Source of the DNA: Pusillimonas sp. UBA3987
Lineage (GTDB): Bacteria > Pseudomonadota > Gammaproteobacteria > Burkholderiales > Burkholderiaceae_B
Direction: 5' to 3'
Assembly: GCA_002384935.1 (NCBI GenBank)
Contig: DGCD01000001.1
Span: 45,615 to 109,614, forward strand
DNA: 64,000 nt
Both the position numbers and the translations under genes were made by a program. Position 1 is the stretch's first letter. Each line of letters begins with the position of its first letter. This document shows, in pieces, positions 7,810-17,331 of the stretch. The notes beneath the pieces are model-generated. The model was not told the DNA's origin, searched no databases, and saw nothing but the letters and a program-made list of their open reading frames with translations.

Positions 7810-8877
7810 ATGGCTATTCATTCTGATTCCTTCTCCGGCGCCGCGTCAGAGCCGCGAATCGTCGCCCCGCAATCCTCTTCGCCAAACGAAGACACGCTTG
7901 AAAGAGCCTTGCGCCCGCGCCTGCTGTCTGATTACGTTGGCCAGCACAACGTTCGCGAACAGCTCGAGATTTTCATTACCGCCGCCCGCCAGCGCAACGA
8001 ATCGCTCGACCACGTACTGCTTTTTGGCCCCCCCGGGTTGGGAAAAACAACGTTGGCCCACATTATTGCGCAGGAAATGGGTGTCCAGTTGCGCCAGACT
8101 TCAGGGCCGGTGTTGGAGCGCCCTGGCGATCTGGCCGCCATGCTCACCAACCTGGAACGCAACGATGTTTTGTTCATCGACGAAATACATCGTTTATCGC
8201 CAGTGGTAGAGGAAATTCTTTACCCGGCGCTGGAAGACTTTCAAATCGACATCATGATCGGAGAAGGTCCGGCCGCCCGCAGCGTCAAACTCGACCTGCA
8301 ACCGTTTACGCTCGTTGGCGCCACAACCCGCGCCGGCATGCTAACCAATCCGTTGCGCGACCGCTTCGGCATTGTTTCGCGCCTGGAGTTCTATACCGTC
8401 GCCGATCTTACCCATATTGTCACGCGCAGCGCAGGCCTGCTTAATGTCGCCATTACCCTGGACGGGTCCCGGGAAATCGCCCGACGCGCCCGCGGCACGC
8501 CCCGAATTGCCAATCGGCTGCTGCGACGCGTGCGCGATTATGCCGAAGTGAAGTCCGACGGCGTCATCAACGCCGAAACAGCCAACGCAGCTTTGTCGAT
8601 GCTTGACGTCGACCCGCAAGGGCTCGACCTGATGGACCGCAAGCTGCTTGACGCCATCGTGCATAAGTTCGACGGTGGCCCGGTGGGTGTCGATAGCCTT
8701 GCCGCGGCCATTGGCGAAGAGCGTGACACCATTGAAGATGTCATTGAACCCTACCTGATCCAGCACGGCTATCTTCAACGCACCCCCAGAGGGCGCATGG
8801 CCACTCAAACCACCTGGCGCCATCTGGGTCTTGCCGCACCCGCAGCACGCGATAATACGCCCGACCTCTTCGAATAA
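7810..8877 (+). CDS. ruvB: Holliday junction branch-migration ATPase RuvB
   Basis: RuvB is the AAA+ hexameric motor that drives branch migration. The 355-residue protein has Walker A (FGPPGLGKTTLAH, near residue 74), Walker B (VLFIDEIHRLSP, near 120), sensor 1 (LVGATTRAG) and the C-terminal winged helix (RTPRGRMATQTTWRHLG). Its N-terminal extension of about 20 residues before the LRPRLLSDYVGQ segment is common in this family. No terminator hairpin is obvious before the convergent recQ gene, 39 bases away. Confidence 0.97.
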   Translation: MAIHSDSFSGAASEPRIVAPQSSSPNEDTLERALRPRLLSDYVGQHNVREQLEIFITAARQRNESLDHVLLFGPPGLGKTTLAHIIAQEMGVQLRQTSGPVLERPGDLAAMLTNLERNDVLFIDEIHRLSPVVEEILYPALEDFQIDIMIGEGPAARSVKLDLQPFTLVGATTRAGMLTNPLRDRFGIVSRLEFYTVADLTHIVTRSAGLLNVAITLDGSREIARRARGTPRIANRLLRRVRDYAEVKSDGVINAETANAALSMLDVDPQGLDLMDRKLLDAIVHKFDGGPVGVDSLAAAIGEERDTIEDVIEPYLIQHGYLQRTPRGRMATQTTWRHLGLAAPAARDNTPDLFE

Positions 8878-8916
8878 ATCCGAAACGGCAATAGCGTGCC
8901 CCGTGCGACAAGCGCG

Positions 8917-10737
8917 TCATGCCGAGCGGATGCTCTCCAGCAATTGTTCGCCATACGCGTCGCGCTTACGGGCACCAACGCCGCTGATATGAGCCAGATC
9001 ATCCAGGCTGTTCGGACATGAAAGCGCCACTTCCCGCAAAGTGGCATCATGGAAAATGACATAGGCCGGAACACCATGGCTTCGAGCCGTTTCAGCTCGC
9101 CAGGCTCGTAAAGCCTCGAAACGTGCCAATGCCTCTGCAGGCAAATCACTTGCCGCCGCACGTTGCCTTGCTGGCTTCGTTTTGCGCGCATCCAGGGTTT
9201 CCTTGCGCAACATCAGGGTGGCATCGCCCTTGAGCACGGCCCGACTCTCGTCGGTCAGCGCCAGCGTACCGTAACCCTCTTGGTCGACCGCCAGAATATT
9301 GCGCGCAAGCAACTGTCTCAACACACCACGCCAGGCCTGTTCCGACAAATCCTTGCCAACCCCAAATACCGACAGAGCGTCGTGCTGGTTCTGCCTGATA
9401 CGGTCGGTCGACTTGCCACGCAGGATATCAATCAAATGTATTGCGCCAAAACGCTGTCCCCGTTCGCGCCAGAGCCGATACACGGCCGACAACAATTTCT
9501 GCGCCGCAATGGTGCCATCCCACGACTCGGGCGGACTCAGGCACACATCGCAATTACCGCAAGGCTCGATCGCCTGGTCAAAATAAGCCAACAACCGCTG
9601 GCGCCGGCAATCCACTGTTTCACACAACCCCAGCATGGCGTCCAGTTGCGCTGCAGAACGCCGCCGGAACACTTCATCACCGGTCGACTCGTCGATCATC
9701 CGGCGTTGTTGCACAACATCCTGCAGGCCATACGCAAGCCACGCGGTTGCCGGCAGACCGTCGCGGCCGGCGCGACCGGTTTCCTGGTAATAGCCCTCAA
9801 CCGACTTGGGCATATCGATATGGGCCACAAAACGAACGTCGGGCTTGTCGATACCCATTCCGAACGCAATCGTCGCGACCATCACCACCCCTTCCTCACG
9901 CAGAAATCGCGATTGATGTTCCGCACGCTGGATCGCCGATAGCCCGGCATGATAGGGCAGCGCCATAATGCCATTGCGGCTCAGGAATTCGGCGGTATCC
10001 TCGACGCGTGATCTCGAAAGCGCATAAACCACACCGCAATCTTCACGATGTTCTGCTTGAATAAAATCAAGCAACTGTCGCTTCACTTCGCGCTTCTCGA
10101 CGATCCGGTAACAAATATTGGGACGATCGAAACTGGAAATGAACAATCGGGCCTGCTCCAACCCCAATCGCTGGATAATCTCGTGACGCGTTGTCGTCGT
10201 GGCAGTTGCCGTTAGCGCAATCCGGGGCACATTCGGCCAGCGCTGCGCCAACAGTGACAACCCCAAATACTCCGGACGAAAATCATGGCCCCACTGCGAC
10301 ACACAGTGTGCTTCGTCGATCGCAAACAAGGCTATGTCGCCTTGATCAAGCAAAGCCAGGCAACGTTCCGTTAATAATCGCTCCGGCGCCACATACAACA
10401 CGTCAAGCTGACCTGCCCTGAACGCCTGCTCGACCTGACGCGCCTCCCGCCAGTCGAGCGTGGAGTTAAGAAACGCGGCACGCACGCCCAGCTCAAGCAG
10501 GGCATCCACCTGATCCTGCATCAAGGCAATAAGCGGTGAAACCACGATGCCCGTTCCCTTGCCAACCAACGAAGGAATCTGGTAGCAAAGCGATTTGCCG
10601 CCCCCGGTCGGCTTCAGAACCAGAGCATCTCCGCCATTGACAACATGTTCGATAATGTCATGTTGATTCCCCCTGAACGAGTCGTAGCCAAAAACCTGTT
10701 GTAAGACGTCCAGAGGGGAAGAGGAGGAAAAAGACAT
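8917..10737 (-). CDS. recQ: ATP-dependent DNA helicase RecQ
   Basis: RecQ is a 3'-5' superfamily 2 helicase in recombinational repair. Visible in order are motif I LKPTGGGKSLCYQIPS (near residue 41), the DEAH motif and aromatic-rich loop AIDEAHCVSQWGHDFRPEY (near 140), motif VI YYQETGRAGRDGLPA (near 318), the RQC zinc site with Cys residues in CETVDCRRQRLL and CGNCDVCL, and a C-terminal HRDC domain (LARFEALRAWR ... ISGVGARKRDAYGEQLLESI). The 606-residue length is typical. It converges with ruvB and is divergent from ompR. Confidence 0.96.
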   Translation of the reverse strand: MSFSSSSPLDVLQQVFGYDSFRGNQHDIIEHVVNGGDALVLKPTGGGKSLCYQIPSLVGKGTGIVVSPLIALMQDQVDALLELGVRAAFLNSTLDWREARQVEQAFRAGQLDVLYVAPERLLTERCLALLDQGDIALFAIDEAHCVSQWGHDFRPEYLGLSLLAQRWPNVPRIALTATATTTTRHEIIQRLGLEQARLFISSFDRPNICYRIVEKREVKRQLLDFIQAEHREDCGVVYALSRSRVEDTAEFLSRNGIMALPYHAGLSAIQRAEHQSRFLREEGVVMVATIAFGMGIDKPDVRFVAHIDMPKSVEGYYQETGRAGRDGLPATAWLAYGLQDVVQQRRMIDESTGDEVFRRRSAAQLDAMLGLCETVDCRRQRLLAYFDQAIEPCGNCDVCLSPPESWDGTIAAQKLLSAVYRLWRERGQRFGAIHLIDILRGKSTDRIRQNQHDALSVFGVGKDLSEQAWRGVLRQLLARNILAVDQEGYGTLALTDESRAVLKGDATLMLRKETLDARKTKPARQRAAASDLPAEALARFEALRAWRAETARSHGVPAYVIFHDATLREVALSCPNSLDDLAHISGVGARKRDAYGEQLLESIRSA

Positions 10738-10896
10738 TAAAAAACCAGGAAAATCTTTTGGAAGTTGAAAGACAATGAATGATCGGACTTGTAGCGGGTT
10801 GGATACAACCCAGCGGGCATTTTATAGTAAGCAACAGATTTCAATTGGTTTCGGCCCCTTGCCCAAACTCAATTGAGCCAGCAAACTTGATACACC

Positions 10897-11598
10897 ATGG
10901 AAAAAACGCTGATCAAAGTTCTGGTTGTCGATGACGATCCGGCCCTGCGGCAACTGCTGGCCGACTATCTGAATCGTCATGGGTACGACACCTTGCTGTC
11001 GAACGATAGCCACGACCTGCCCACACGCATTGAACGCTACACGCCCGACCTCATCGTGCTCGACCGTATGCTACCGCATGGCGATGGTGCCGACGCCTGC
11101 CGACGCCTGCGCCAAATGGGAGAAGATATTCCCGTGATTCTGCTAACAGGCCGCGACGACACAATCGATCGTGTGCTCGGCCTGGAAGCCGGGGCCGACG
11201 ACTACCTGGGCAAACCGTTCGACCCGCGGGAACTCCTGGCCCGCATCGAGGCGGTACTCAGACGCAAAAAAGGGGCTTCCGCACTCGTCAAGGAACAACC
11301 GGTTCATTTTGGGCCGTTCACATTCGATCCGGCACGCAGGCAGCTTCTGAAAGACAGCTCGCCGATCAAACTGACCGGTGGCGAAATCAACCTGCTGGAG
11401 GCGCTGGTCCGCAACCCGGGCAAGGCGTTGTCAAGAGAACGCCTGCTTGCGCTGGCACGCGACGACGAAGAAGGCGACCGCAACGATCGGGCGATCGATA
11501 TCGCCATACTGCGCCTGCGTCGAGCTATTGAGAACGACCCCAAACAACCTCACTACATTCAAACCGTGTGGGGCGTTGGATACCGGTTTTCGCCCTGA
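10897..11598 (+). CDS. ompR: OmpR-family response regulator
   Basis: This 233-residue DNA-binding regulator forms a pair with the next gene. The receiver domain has VVDDDPALRQLL (acidic pocket), phosphorylation site Asp56 in LIVLDRMLPHGDG, and the signalling residues LLTGRDD and GKPFDPREL. The C-terminal winged helix carries DRNDRAIDIAILRLRRAIE and ends in the family signature TVWGVGYRFSP. It most resembles OmpR; the Bordetella counterpart is called RisA. The kinase gene begins 2 bases after its stop, so the pair is one operon. Confidence 0.93.
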   Translation: MEKTLIKVLVVDDDPALRQLLADYLNRHGYDTLLSNDSHDLPTRIERYTPDLIVLDRMLPHGDGADACRRLRQMGEDIPVILLTGRDDTIDRVLGLEAGADDYLGKPFDPRELLARIEAVLRRKKGASALVKEQPVHFGPFTFDPARRQLLKDSSPIKLTGGEINLLEALVRNPGKALSRERLLALARDDEEGDRNDRAIDIAILRLRRAIENDPKQPHYIQTVWGVGYRFSP

Positions 11599-11600
11599 AA

Positions 11601-13061
11601 ATGAAACTCTCGCGTTACGCACAACGCCTGGTCCCGCGATCGCTCAGCACCCGGTTGATTTTACTCACACTGGGCACTTTGCTGGTTGTACAGGCAGCCA
11701 CCCTGGCCACCGTCGCACATTTTCGTCAGAAATTTACCGAAGACGTCACAGTTGAAGTAACCGCAACCACAATTAGAACGTTACGCGCTTCATTGGCTCA
11801 GGTCCCGGAAGGCGAGCGAGCCGAGTTGGTGAAACATGCCTCACGGGGTGAGTGGCAACTGTGGTCGCGAACCTTGCCCTCCAACACCCGCAACATCGAA
11901 AGAAGACACCGGAGCCAGGATGGCACGGGCCGGCAAAGGCAAGCGCCACCCGATGATCTGCGACGCGAACTGCGCAATTTTGTCACGGCATTGAACACCC
12001 GGCTGGATGACGGAACGCGGGTCGGCTTGTCGCGAGGCGCTCTTCCACGTCTTTATATTTCACTCGACAACCGCCTGGACAACCCTGAAAAACGCACCCG
12101 CGAATGGCTTGTTATTCCTCTTGATCGTTTATCACCCCCTGTCAGCAGCCAAACCATTCTGGCCTGGTTGGGCGGAATGGGGCTGTTGCTGCTGATTGCT
12201 GCGGCTTTTTCGTGGCATATCACCCGGCCGCTTACGCGTCTGGCAAAGGCTGCCGATCAATTGGCAGCCGGGCAACCGCAACGCGTTACCCCATCGGGGC
12301 CAACGGAAACAAAAGTGTTAGGGCAGCGTTTTAACGCGATGCTGGATGCGCTGAACGAATCGGAAACGGTAAAACGTACGCTTCTTGCCGGCTTGCCGCA
12401 CGACCTGAAAGGGCCTTTGTCACGCATGTGGCTGCGCGCCGAAATGATAGACGACAGCGACGTTAAGGATGGTTTGCGTAAAGACATTCAGGATATGCAA
12501 CGCATGGTGAACCAATTCATTGGTTTTGTCCGTGGTACCGACCCCAGCACCTACCATTTCAACCCCCTTAATCTCACGCAATGGCTGGATGAACAAATTA
12601 ATGCCTGGGAAACCGCCGGCAGTGAAGTCCGCTTGTTAACCATGCCCCAGACAAACGTCTGGATTCAGGCTGATCCGGTTTCCCTGGGACGCTTGATTGA
12701 CAACCTGGTCACCAATGCCCTGAATCACGGCAAGCCACCCGTAGAGGTATGGCTTACGCTTGAAGCTGGCACTGCATATATCCATATACGTGATTACGGC
12801 CCCGGAATCGCCATTGAACAGCGCACTGAAGCACTGCGGCCTTTTTCACGGCTGGACAAAGCACGTACCCGTACCGGTTCGGTTGGCTTGGGTCTGGCGC
12901 TATCCGACGCCATTGCCCGAGCCCACGGCGGTCAATTGAATTTAATGAATGCCGAACCCGGTCCTGGACTGGAAGTACGGATCAGTCTGCCCGTGGACGA
13001 AAAGCCGGAGGTTGCGGCGGGCGCGACACGCCAAACATCCGCCAATACACCCAAATATTGA
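11601..13061 (+). CDS. envZ: EnvZ-type sensor histidine kinase with altered H-box
   Basis: This is the cognate kinase of the preceding OmpR. I chose the ATG at 11601, just after the ompR stop, which gives 486 residues. It has TM1 near residues 15-37, a periplasmic sensor, TM2 near 185-203, HAMP (ITRPLTRLAKAADQLAAG), HisKA, and an HATPase with GLGLALSDAIARAHGG. The H-box reads LPHDLKGPLSR, where E. coli EnvZ has SHDLRTPL: the Thr at His+4 that matters for phosphatase activity is Gly here. The last 80 bases overlap the convergent cydB-like gene. Confidence 0.9.
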   Translation: MKLSRYAQRLVPRSLSTRLILLTLGTLLVVQAATLATVAHFRQKFTEDVTVEVTATTIRTLRASLAQVPEGERAELVKHASRGEWQLWSRTLPSNTRNIERRHRSQDGTGRQRQAPPDDLRRELRNFVTALNTRLDDGTRVGLSRGALPRLYISLDNRLDNPEKRTREWLVIPLDRLSPPVSSQTILAWLGGMGLLLLIAAAFSWHITRPLTRLAKAADQLAAGQPQRVTPSGPTETKVLGQRFNAMLDALNESETVKRTLLAGLPHDLKGPLSRMWLRAEMIDDSDVKDGLRKDIQDMQRMVNQFIGFVRGTDPSTYHFNPLNLTQWLDEQINAWETAGSEVRLLTMPQTNVWIQADPVSLGRLIDNLVTNALNHGKPPVEVWLTLEAGTAYIHIRDYGPGIAIEQRTEALRPFSRLDKARTRTGSVGLGLALSDAIARAHGGQLNLMNAEPGPGLEVRISLPVDEKPEVAAGATRQTSANTPKY

Positions 13062-14040
13062 AAATTAATGCCACGGGCAAGGCAATAACCGCTGCTGCCA
13101 GAATAAGCCTCAGCGCGTCGACCGATGCCGCCCCGTCCCAGATAGTGACATTATCAAGAACAAGAAACGGGAAAAAACTGTACCCGATACCGCCTAACGT
13201 AATGAGGAAAACCAGCAGAATCAACGCAAACGGCAACCATGCATGGCGATAACTTCGATGAATGGTTCGTTGCAACATCATTTCAATAATCATGAAACTG
13301 ATCAGAATCCAGACCCACAGCAGTGTGACGATCAACCACTGCGTACCCGTCGTCCAGCGCAAAAACACGCCAGTATTGGCAAAAGCAAGCACCAGTGAAA
13401 CCGCCACGGCACCGGCAGCCGCCCAGCGCACCGCCTGCCGCCCCCAATAAGCGGCTCTGACACGCAATTCACCCGGTTCTCGCATCATGAGCCAGGCAGC
13501 GCCCAGCAAACTGTACGCTGCCACCGCGCAGAGCGCCAAAAACACCGCATAGCCCACATAACCTGCTCCGGGCTCATACCCTGTGACGATTTGTCCAAGC
13601 AGGTAGCCATGCGCCAAAGCCGTCATCCAGGAGCCCACCGCAAACACCAAGGCCCAACTGTTATGCGACTCAATTGGTGCGCGCAAACGTAATTCAAAGG
13701 CAACAGAACGCATCAAAACGCCGAGGCCCAACAACGTCAGCGGGACATACAACCGCCCCATTACCGGTTCCCAGGCCAAGGGAAAAGCCGTTGCAAACAG
13801 GGTCAAACCCAACAACAACCAGAACTCATTGGCATCACGCCAGGGACTAAGCAACGCCAGCATCCTCATGCGTAACCCCGATGAGGCGAACGGCACAAGA
13901 CAACCAACGCCAATATCAAAGCCATCAAGAACGGTGCCCGCAACAATCAGTGCGAAAAACAGAAACATGAAGGCCAGTGGCATCCAGAAATTGGGATCAT
14001 GAGCTTGCAAACCCAATAACGTAACCAAAGAATCAATCAT
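12982..14040 (-). CDS. CydB-like membrane protein (cytochrome bd subunit II family)
   Basis: This 352-residue, roughly nine-helix membrane protein is recognisably CydB. The opening helix has GTVLDGFDIGVG (residues about 35-46), matching the VLDGFDLG hallmark. It also has DANEFWLLLGL near 69-79, and a C-terminal segment GYSFFPFLVLDNVTIWDGA ... IFNIWVYWRMFG that follows the family's FPF...WCYWKMFG pattern. It overlaps the upstream cydA-like stop by an ATGA, and its 3' end overlaps envZ by 80 bases. Because its partner lacks heme ligands, an ordinary quinol oxidase role is doubtful. Confidence 0.85.
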   Translation of the reverse strand: MIDSLVTLLGLQAHDPNFWMPLAFMFLFFALIVAGTVLDGFDIGVGCLVPFASSGLRMRMLALLSPWRDANEFWLLLGLTLFATAFPLAWEPVMGRLYVPLTLLGLGVLMRSVAFELRLRAPIESHNSWALVFAVGSWMTALAHGYLLGQIVTGYEPGAGYVGYAVFLALCAVAAYSLLGAAWLMMREPGELRVRAAYWGRQAVRWAAAGAVAVSLVLAFANTGVFLRWTTGTQWLIVTLLWVWILISFMIIEMMLQRTIHRSYRHAWLPFALILLVFLITLGGIGYSFFPFLVLDNVTIWDGAASVDALRLILAAAVIALPVALIFNIWVYWRMFGVSRPPQPPAFRPRAD

Positions 14041-15383
14041 GCCCTACCCCTTTGACGCCCAACCGGAATCACGCCATAACGCATGAAATAGCGCACAAGC
14101 CGCACAAAAGCCGCAAAAAGCAGCACATACACCACGCTATAGGCAAGTAACCCGGCAAAGATTTCGCCGGCGCCGGTCGCAGCCAGTATTTCAGTTGTTG
14201 TCACACTGCCGCTAACCGCATACGGTAGCTGCCCGAACCAGACATAAGCCAGCCACAACACCAGGACCGGCAACCCGAGATAGGTCAGGCAACTCAAGCC
14301 GCGACGCAATCGCGGTGAAACTGCGGTGATGTCAACTGCGCTTCGACGTGACCCGAATAAGACCGTAAGGGCCAGCAACCACGCCAGAACAACAATCACA
14401 ATTAAAAGACGCCACGACCAGAAAGTTAACGCGACCGGCGCATGCATACCGGCGAAGTTGTCCAGCCCCAGCACGCTGCCGGTTTCGTCCTGACCCAGGA
14501 ACAGGCGTCCAAGATCGGAAATCAACAACGTGCCATGCGTTGTTTGTTGCTCCTCAGACGGCCAGCCAACCAGCGCCAGATCAGGGTTCGTTCCTGTTTG
14601 CCAGTATGCCGCGGTTGCGGCAGCTTTTCCGGGTTGCAGTTCGGCCACTTGCTGACTGTAAACACCCAAGGCGCCAAGCAGGCACGTTGAGGCCAGCGCA
14701 GCAACAGCCAACCCGGTACGAAAAACGTGCCGATGGGCATGATCGACCGGCTGCCACAACGATTGCCGGGAGGTCACCCCGATCATCATGAACGCCACAC
14801 CAAACAAAGCCAGGGCGACCGTTACCGAAATAAACGTAAAAACCAAAGGACTGAAAAGCACATCGAGCCAACTCGTTACCAGGTAACGACCTTCAATAAA
14901 CTGTGCACCAGCGGGCGCCTGCATCCATGCAAACAGCGCCAGGATCCAGAACAATGCCAGTGACAATCCAAACGCAACCATCACAACCACCAAAGTATGC
15001 GCCCGATCCGACATCCGGCGTTGCCCGAAAAGCATCGCCCCCAAAAAGCACGATTTCATGATGAACGTGGTCAATACAGCCGCAGCAAGCAAGGGGCCGG
15101 CCACCTCGCCAATCCGGGCCATCAGCCCGGGCCAAAGCGTACCCAGCTGAATAAGCACAGGAAAACCGGCTGCCAGGGCTAAAATACTGGTTAATGCAAA
15201 AATGCGCGCCCAAAACCGATAGGCTTGAATAAAAGCACCGCGCTGGTCGCCCGGCAACGTCGCCCGTAATTTGAAATACACCAGCAACCAGGCCAGCCCA
15301 AGCTCAAGCAGCAGGAACAAAGAAAGAAAGCCTAAGCTGGTGAAAAATTGAATTTGCGCCAACCAGAGGGGTGAGTTCGTCAT
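14037..15383 (-). CDS. CydA-like protein lacking canonical heme ligands
   Basis: This 448-residue protein starts at ATG 15383; a GTG at 15407 would add 8 residues. It has the CydA fold pattern: IQFFTSLGFLSLF at the N-terminus, ALFWILALFAWMQAP near residue 140, and TFWSWRLLIVIVV in the C-terminal third. By eye against E. coli CydA, the ligand positions are changed: His19 is Leu, Glu99 is Ala, Glu107 is Lys, His186 is Val, Met393 is Leu (Arg391 kept), and Glu445 is Val. GRQPW reads GQLPY. Hemes b558, b595 and d therefore probably do not bind in the known way. The cydB-like gene is coupled downstream. Function unknown. Confidence 0.85.
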   Translation of the reverse strand: MTNSPLWLAQIQFFTSLGFLSLFLLLELGLAWLLVYFKLRATLPGDQRGAFIQAYRFWARIFALTSILALAAGFPVLIQLGTLWPGLMARIGEVAGPLLAAAVLTTFIMKSCFLGAMLFGQRRMSDRAHTLVVVMVAFGLSLALFWILALFAWMQAPAGAQFIEGRYLVTSWLDVLFSPLVFTFISVTVALALFGVAFMMIGVTSRQSLWQPVDHAHRHVFRTGLAVAALASTCLLGALGVYSQQVAELQPGKAAATAAYWQTGTNPDLALVGWPSEEQQTTHGTLLISDLGRLFLGQDETGSVLGLDNFAGMHAPVALTFWSWRLLIVIVVLAWLLALTVLFGSRRSAVDITAVSPRLRRGLSCLTYLGLPVLVLWLAYVWFGQLPYAVSGSVTTTEILAATGAGEIFAGLLAYSVVYVLLFAAFVRLVRYFMRYGVIPVGRQRGRA

Positions 15384-15507
15384 AGAATCCCGCGAATAAT
15401 GTGCCACATAATGCTAACCGCGGACTCTCTCACAGGCAAATGATTCAGAACATGGCAAAATGCTCTTTTAATACTGTATTGACTCTCTCGCACTTGCCTT
15501 CGACCTT

Positions 15508-17265
15508 ATGACCACGGAATCCAGCTCTACTCCCAGCTCCAATTTCCTGCGCACGATTATTGAAAACGACCTCGCAGCCAACCGTTTTGCAGGTAAACGC
15601 TGGGCCGGACGCCCTGGCCCTTTATCAGTGCAGCAAGGCGGCAACCCCGATCCGGCCAGGATTCGCACTCGCTTTCCGCCCGAACCCAATGGTTATTTGC
15701 ATATTGGGCACGCAAAAAGTATTTGCCTGAACTTCGGTCTGGCGCGCGACTACCAGGGCACTTGTCACCTGCGCTTTGACGACACCAATCCGGAAAAAGA
15801 AGACGACGAATACGTCCAGTCGATTATCGACACGGTTAAATGGCTGGGCTTCAGTTGGCGCCATGAAGAAGAAAACAACCTTTATTACGCCAGCGATTAC
15901 TTCGACACGATGTATGCCTTCGCCCAGGCCCTGATTCAGGCCGGCTACGCTTATGTCGATGAACAAACGCCTGAACAAATGCGCGAAAACCGCGGAACGC
16001 TGACCGAAAAGGGGGAAAACTCGGTCTGGCGTGACCGGCCCGCCACGGAGTCTTTGCAGCGCCTGGAGGAAATGCGCGATGGAAAACATCCCGACGCCAG
16101 CATGGCGCTGCGCGCCAAAATTGATATGGGATCGCCCAATATCAATATGCGCGACCCCGTTCTATATCGCATTCGCCATGCGAAACATCATCGAACTGGC
16201 GATAAATGGTGTATTTACCCCATGTACACCTGGGCTCACCCCGTGGAAGACGCGCTGGAAGGGATCACGCACAGTATTTGCACCCTGGAATTTGAAGATC
16301 AACGCCCCTTCTACGACTGGATTCTGGCCAGACTGGCCGAATTAGGACAATTGTGCGAGCCATTGCCCCGTCAATACGAATTCGCCCGCCTGAATCTGAA
16401 TTATGTCATCACCAGCAAACGCAAGCTCTTGCAACTGGTACGCGACGGCCACGTGCAAGGCTGGGATGATCCTCGCATGCCAACGCTGGTTGGCTTGCGC
16501 CGGCGCGGCTATACCCCATCGTCGATTCGCCTCTTTGTCGAGCGTGTCGGCGTCTCCAAGGCCGATTCCCGTATTGATTACAGCACGCTGGAACAGGCAT
16601 TACGCGATGACCTCGACCCCGTGGCCGAGCGCAGCGTGGCGGTACTCGACCCGGTCAAGCTGATCATTACCAATTACCCTGAAGGGCAAACCGAAGCATG
16701 CCACGCCCCACGGCATCCGCATCACCCCGAATCCGGCCAACGGGAATTTCCCTTTTCACGAACACTCTGGATTGAGCGCGATGACTTCCGCGAAGACCCG
16801 CCCAAGAAATATTTCCGGCTGTTTCCGGGAAATACGGTCCGCCTGAAATATGGCTACATCGTTACGTGTACCGGATGTGTAAAGGACGATAGCGGCAATA
16901 TTATTGAAGTCCACGCCGAGTACCTGCCAGACACAAAAAGCGGCACACCCGGTGCCTCGTCGGTCAAGGTAAAAGGAAACATCACTTGGGTCAGCGCAGA
17001 ACACGCGATCCCCGCCACCATACGGCTATACGATCGTCTTTTCGCAGATCCGCATCCCGATGCCGGCGACAAAGACTTTCTTGCTGCGTTGAATCCGGAT
17101 TCATGTCAAACCATTTCGGGCTGGCTTGAACCAGGCACTGTTGCATCCCCCGGGAAAACATGGCAATTTGAACGCTTGGGTTATTTTGTTGCGGATCAGG
17201 TCGACTCCACCCCGGAAAAGCCAGTACTTAACCGCGCCGTGACCCTGAAAGACACATGGGTTTGA
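15508..17265 (+). CDS. glnS: Glutaminyl-tRNA synthetase
   Basis: This class I aminoacyl-tRNA synthetase charges tRNA-Gln. The 585-residue protein has the HIGH motif in RFPPEPNGYLHIGHAKSI (near residue 53-70), the KMSKS-type loop ITSKRKLLQLV (near 302), and the C-terminal anticodon-binding beta-barrels (YFRLFPGNTVRLKYGYIV onward). The N-terminal extension of about 25 residues relative to the E. coli enzyme is common in betaproteobacteria. It stands alone between the cyd-like pair and the min operon. Confidence 0.97.
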   Translation: MTTESSSTPSSNFLRTIIENDLAANRFAGKRWAGRPGPLSVQQGGNPDPARIRTRFPPEPNGYLHIGHAKSICLNFGLARDYQGTCHLRFDDTNPEKEDDEYVQSIIDTVKWLGFSWRHEEENNLYYASDYFDTMYAFAQALIQAGYAYVDEQTPEQMRENRGTLTEKGENSVWRDRPATESLQRLEEMRDGKHPDASMALRAKIDMGSPNINMRDPVLYRIRHAKHHRTGDKWCIYPMYTWAHPVEDALEGITHSICTLEFEDQRPFYDWILARLAELGQLCEPLPRQYEFARLNLNYVITSKRKLLQLVRDGHVQGWDDPRMPTLVGLRRRGYTPSSIRLFVERVGVSKADSRIDYSTLEQALRDDLDPVAERSVAVLDPVKLIITNYPEGQTEACHAPRHPHHPESGQREFPFSRTLWIERDDFREDPPKKYFRLFPGNTVRLKYGYIVTCTGCVKDDSGNIIEVHAEYLPDTKSGTPGASSVKVKGNITWVSAEHAIPATIRLYDRLFADPHPDAGDKDFLAALNPDSCQTISGWLEPGTVASPGKTWQFERLGYFVADQVDSTPEKPVLNRAVTLKDTWV

Positions 17266-17331
17266 AATATTGCAACGCAACGTGCTGAAAGGCACAATAG
17301 CGGCCATCTCTTATAAATTTTTCTGAACTCC

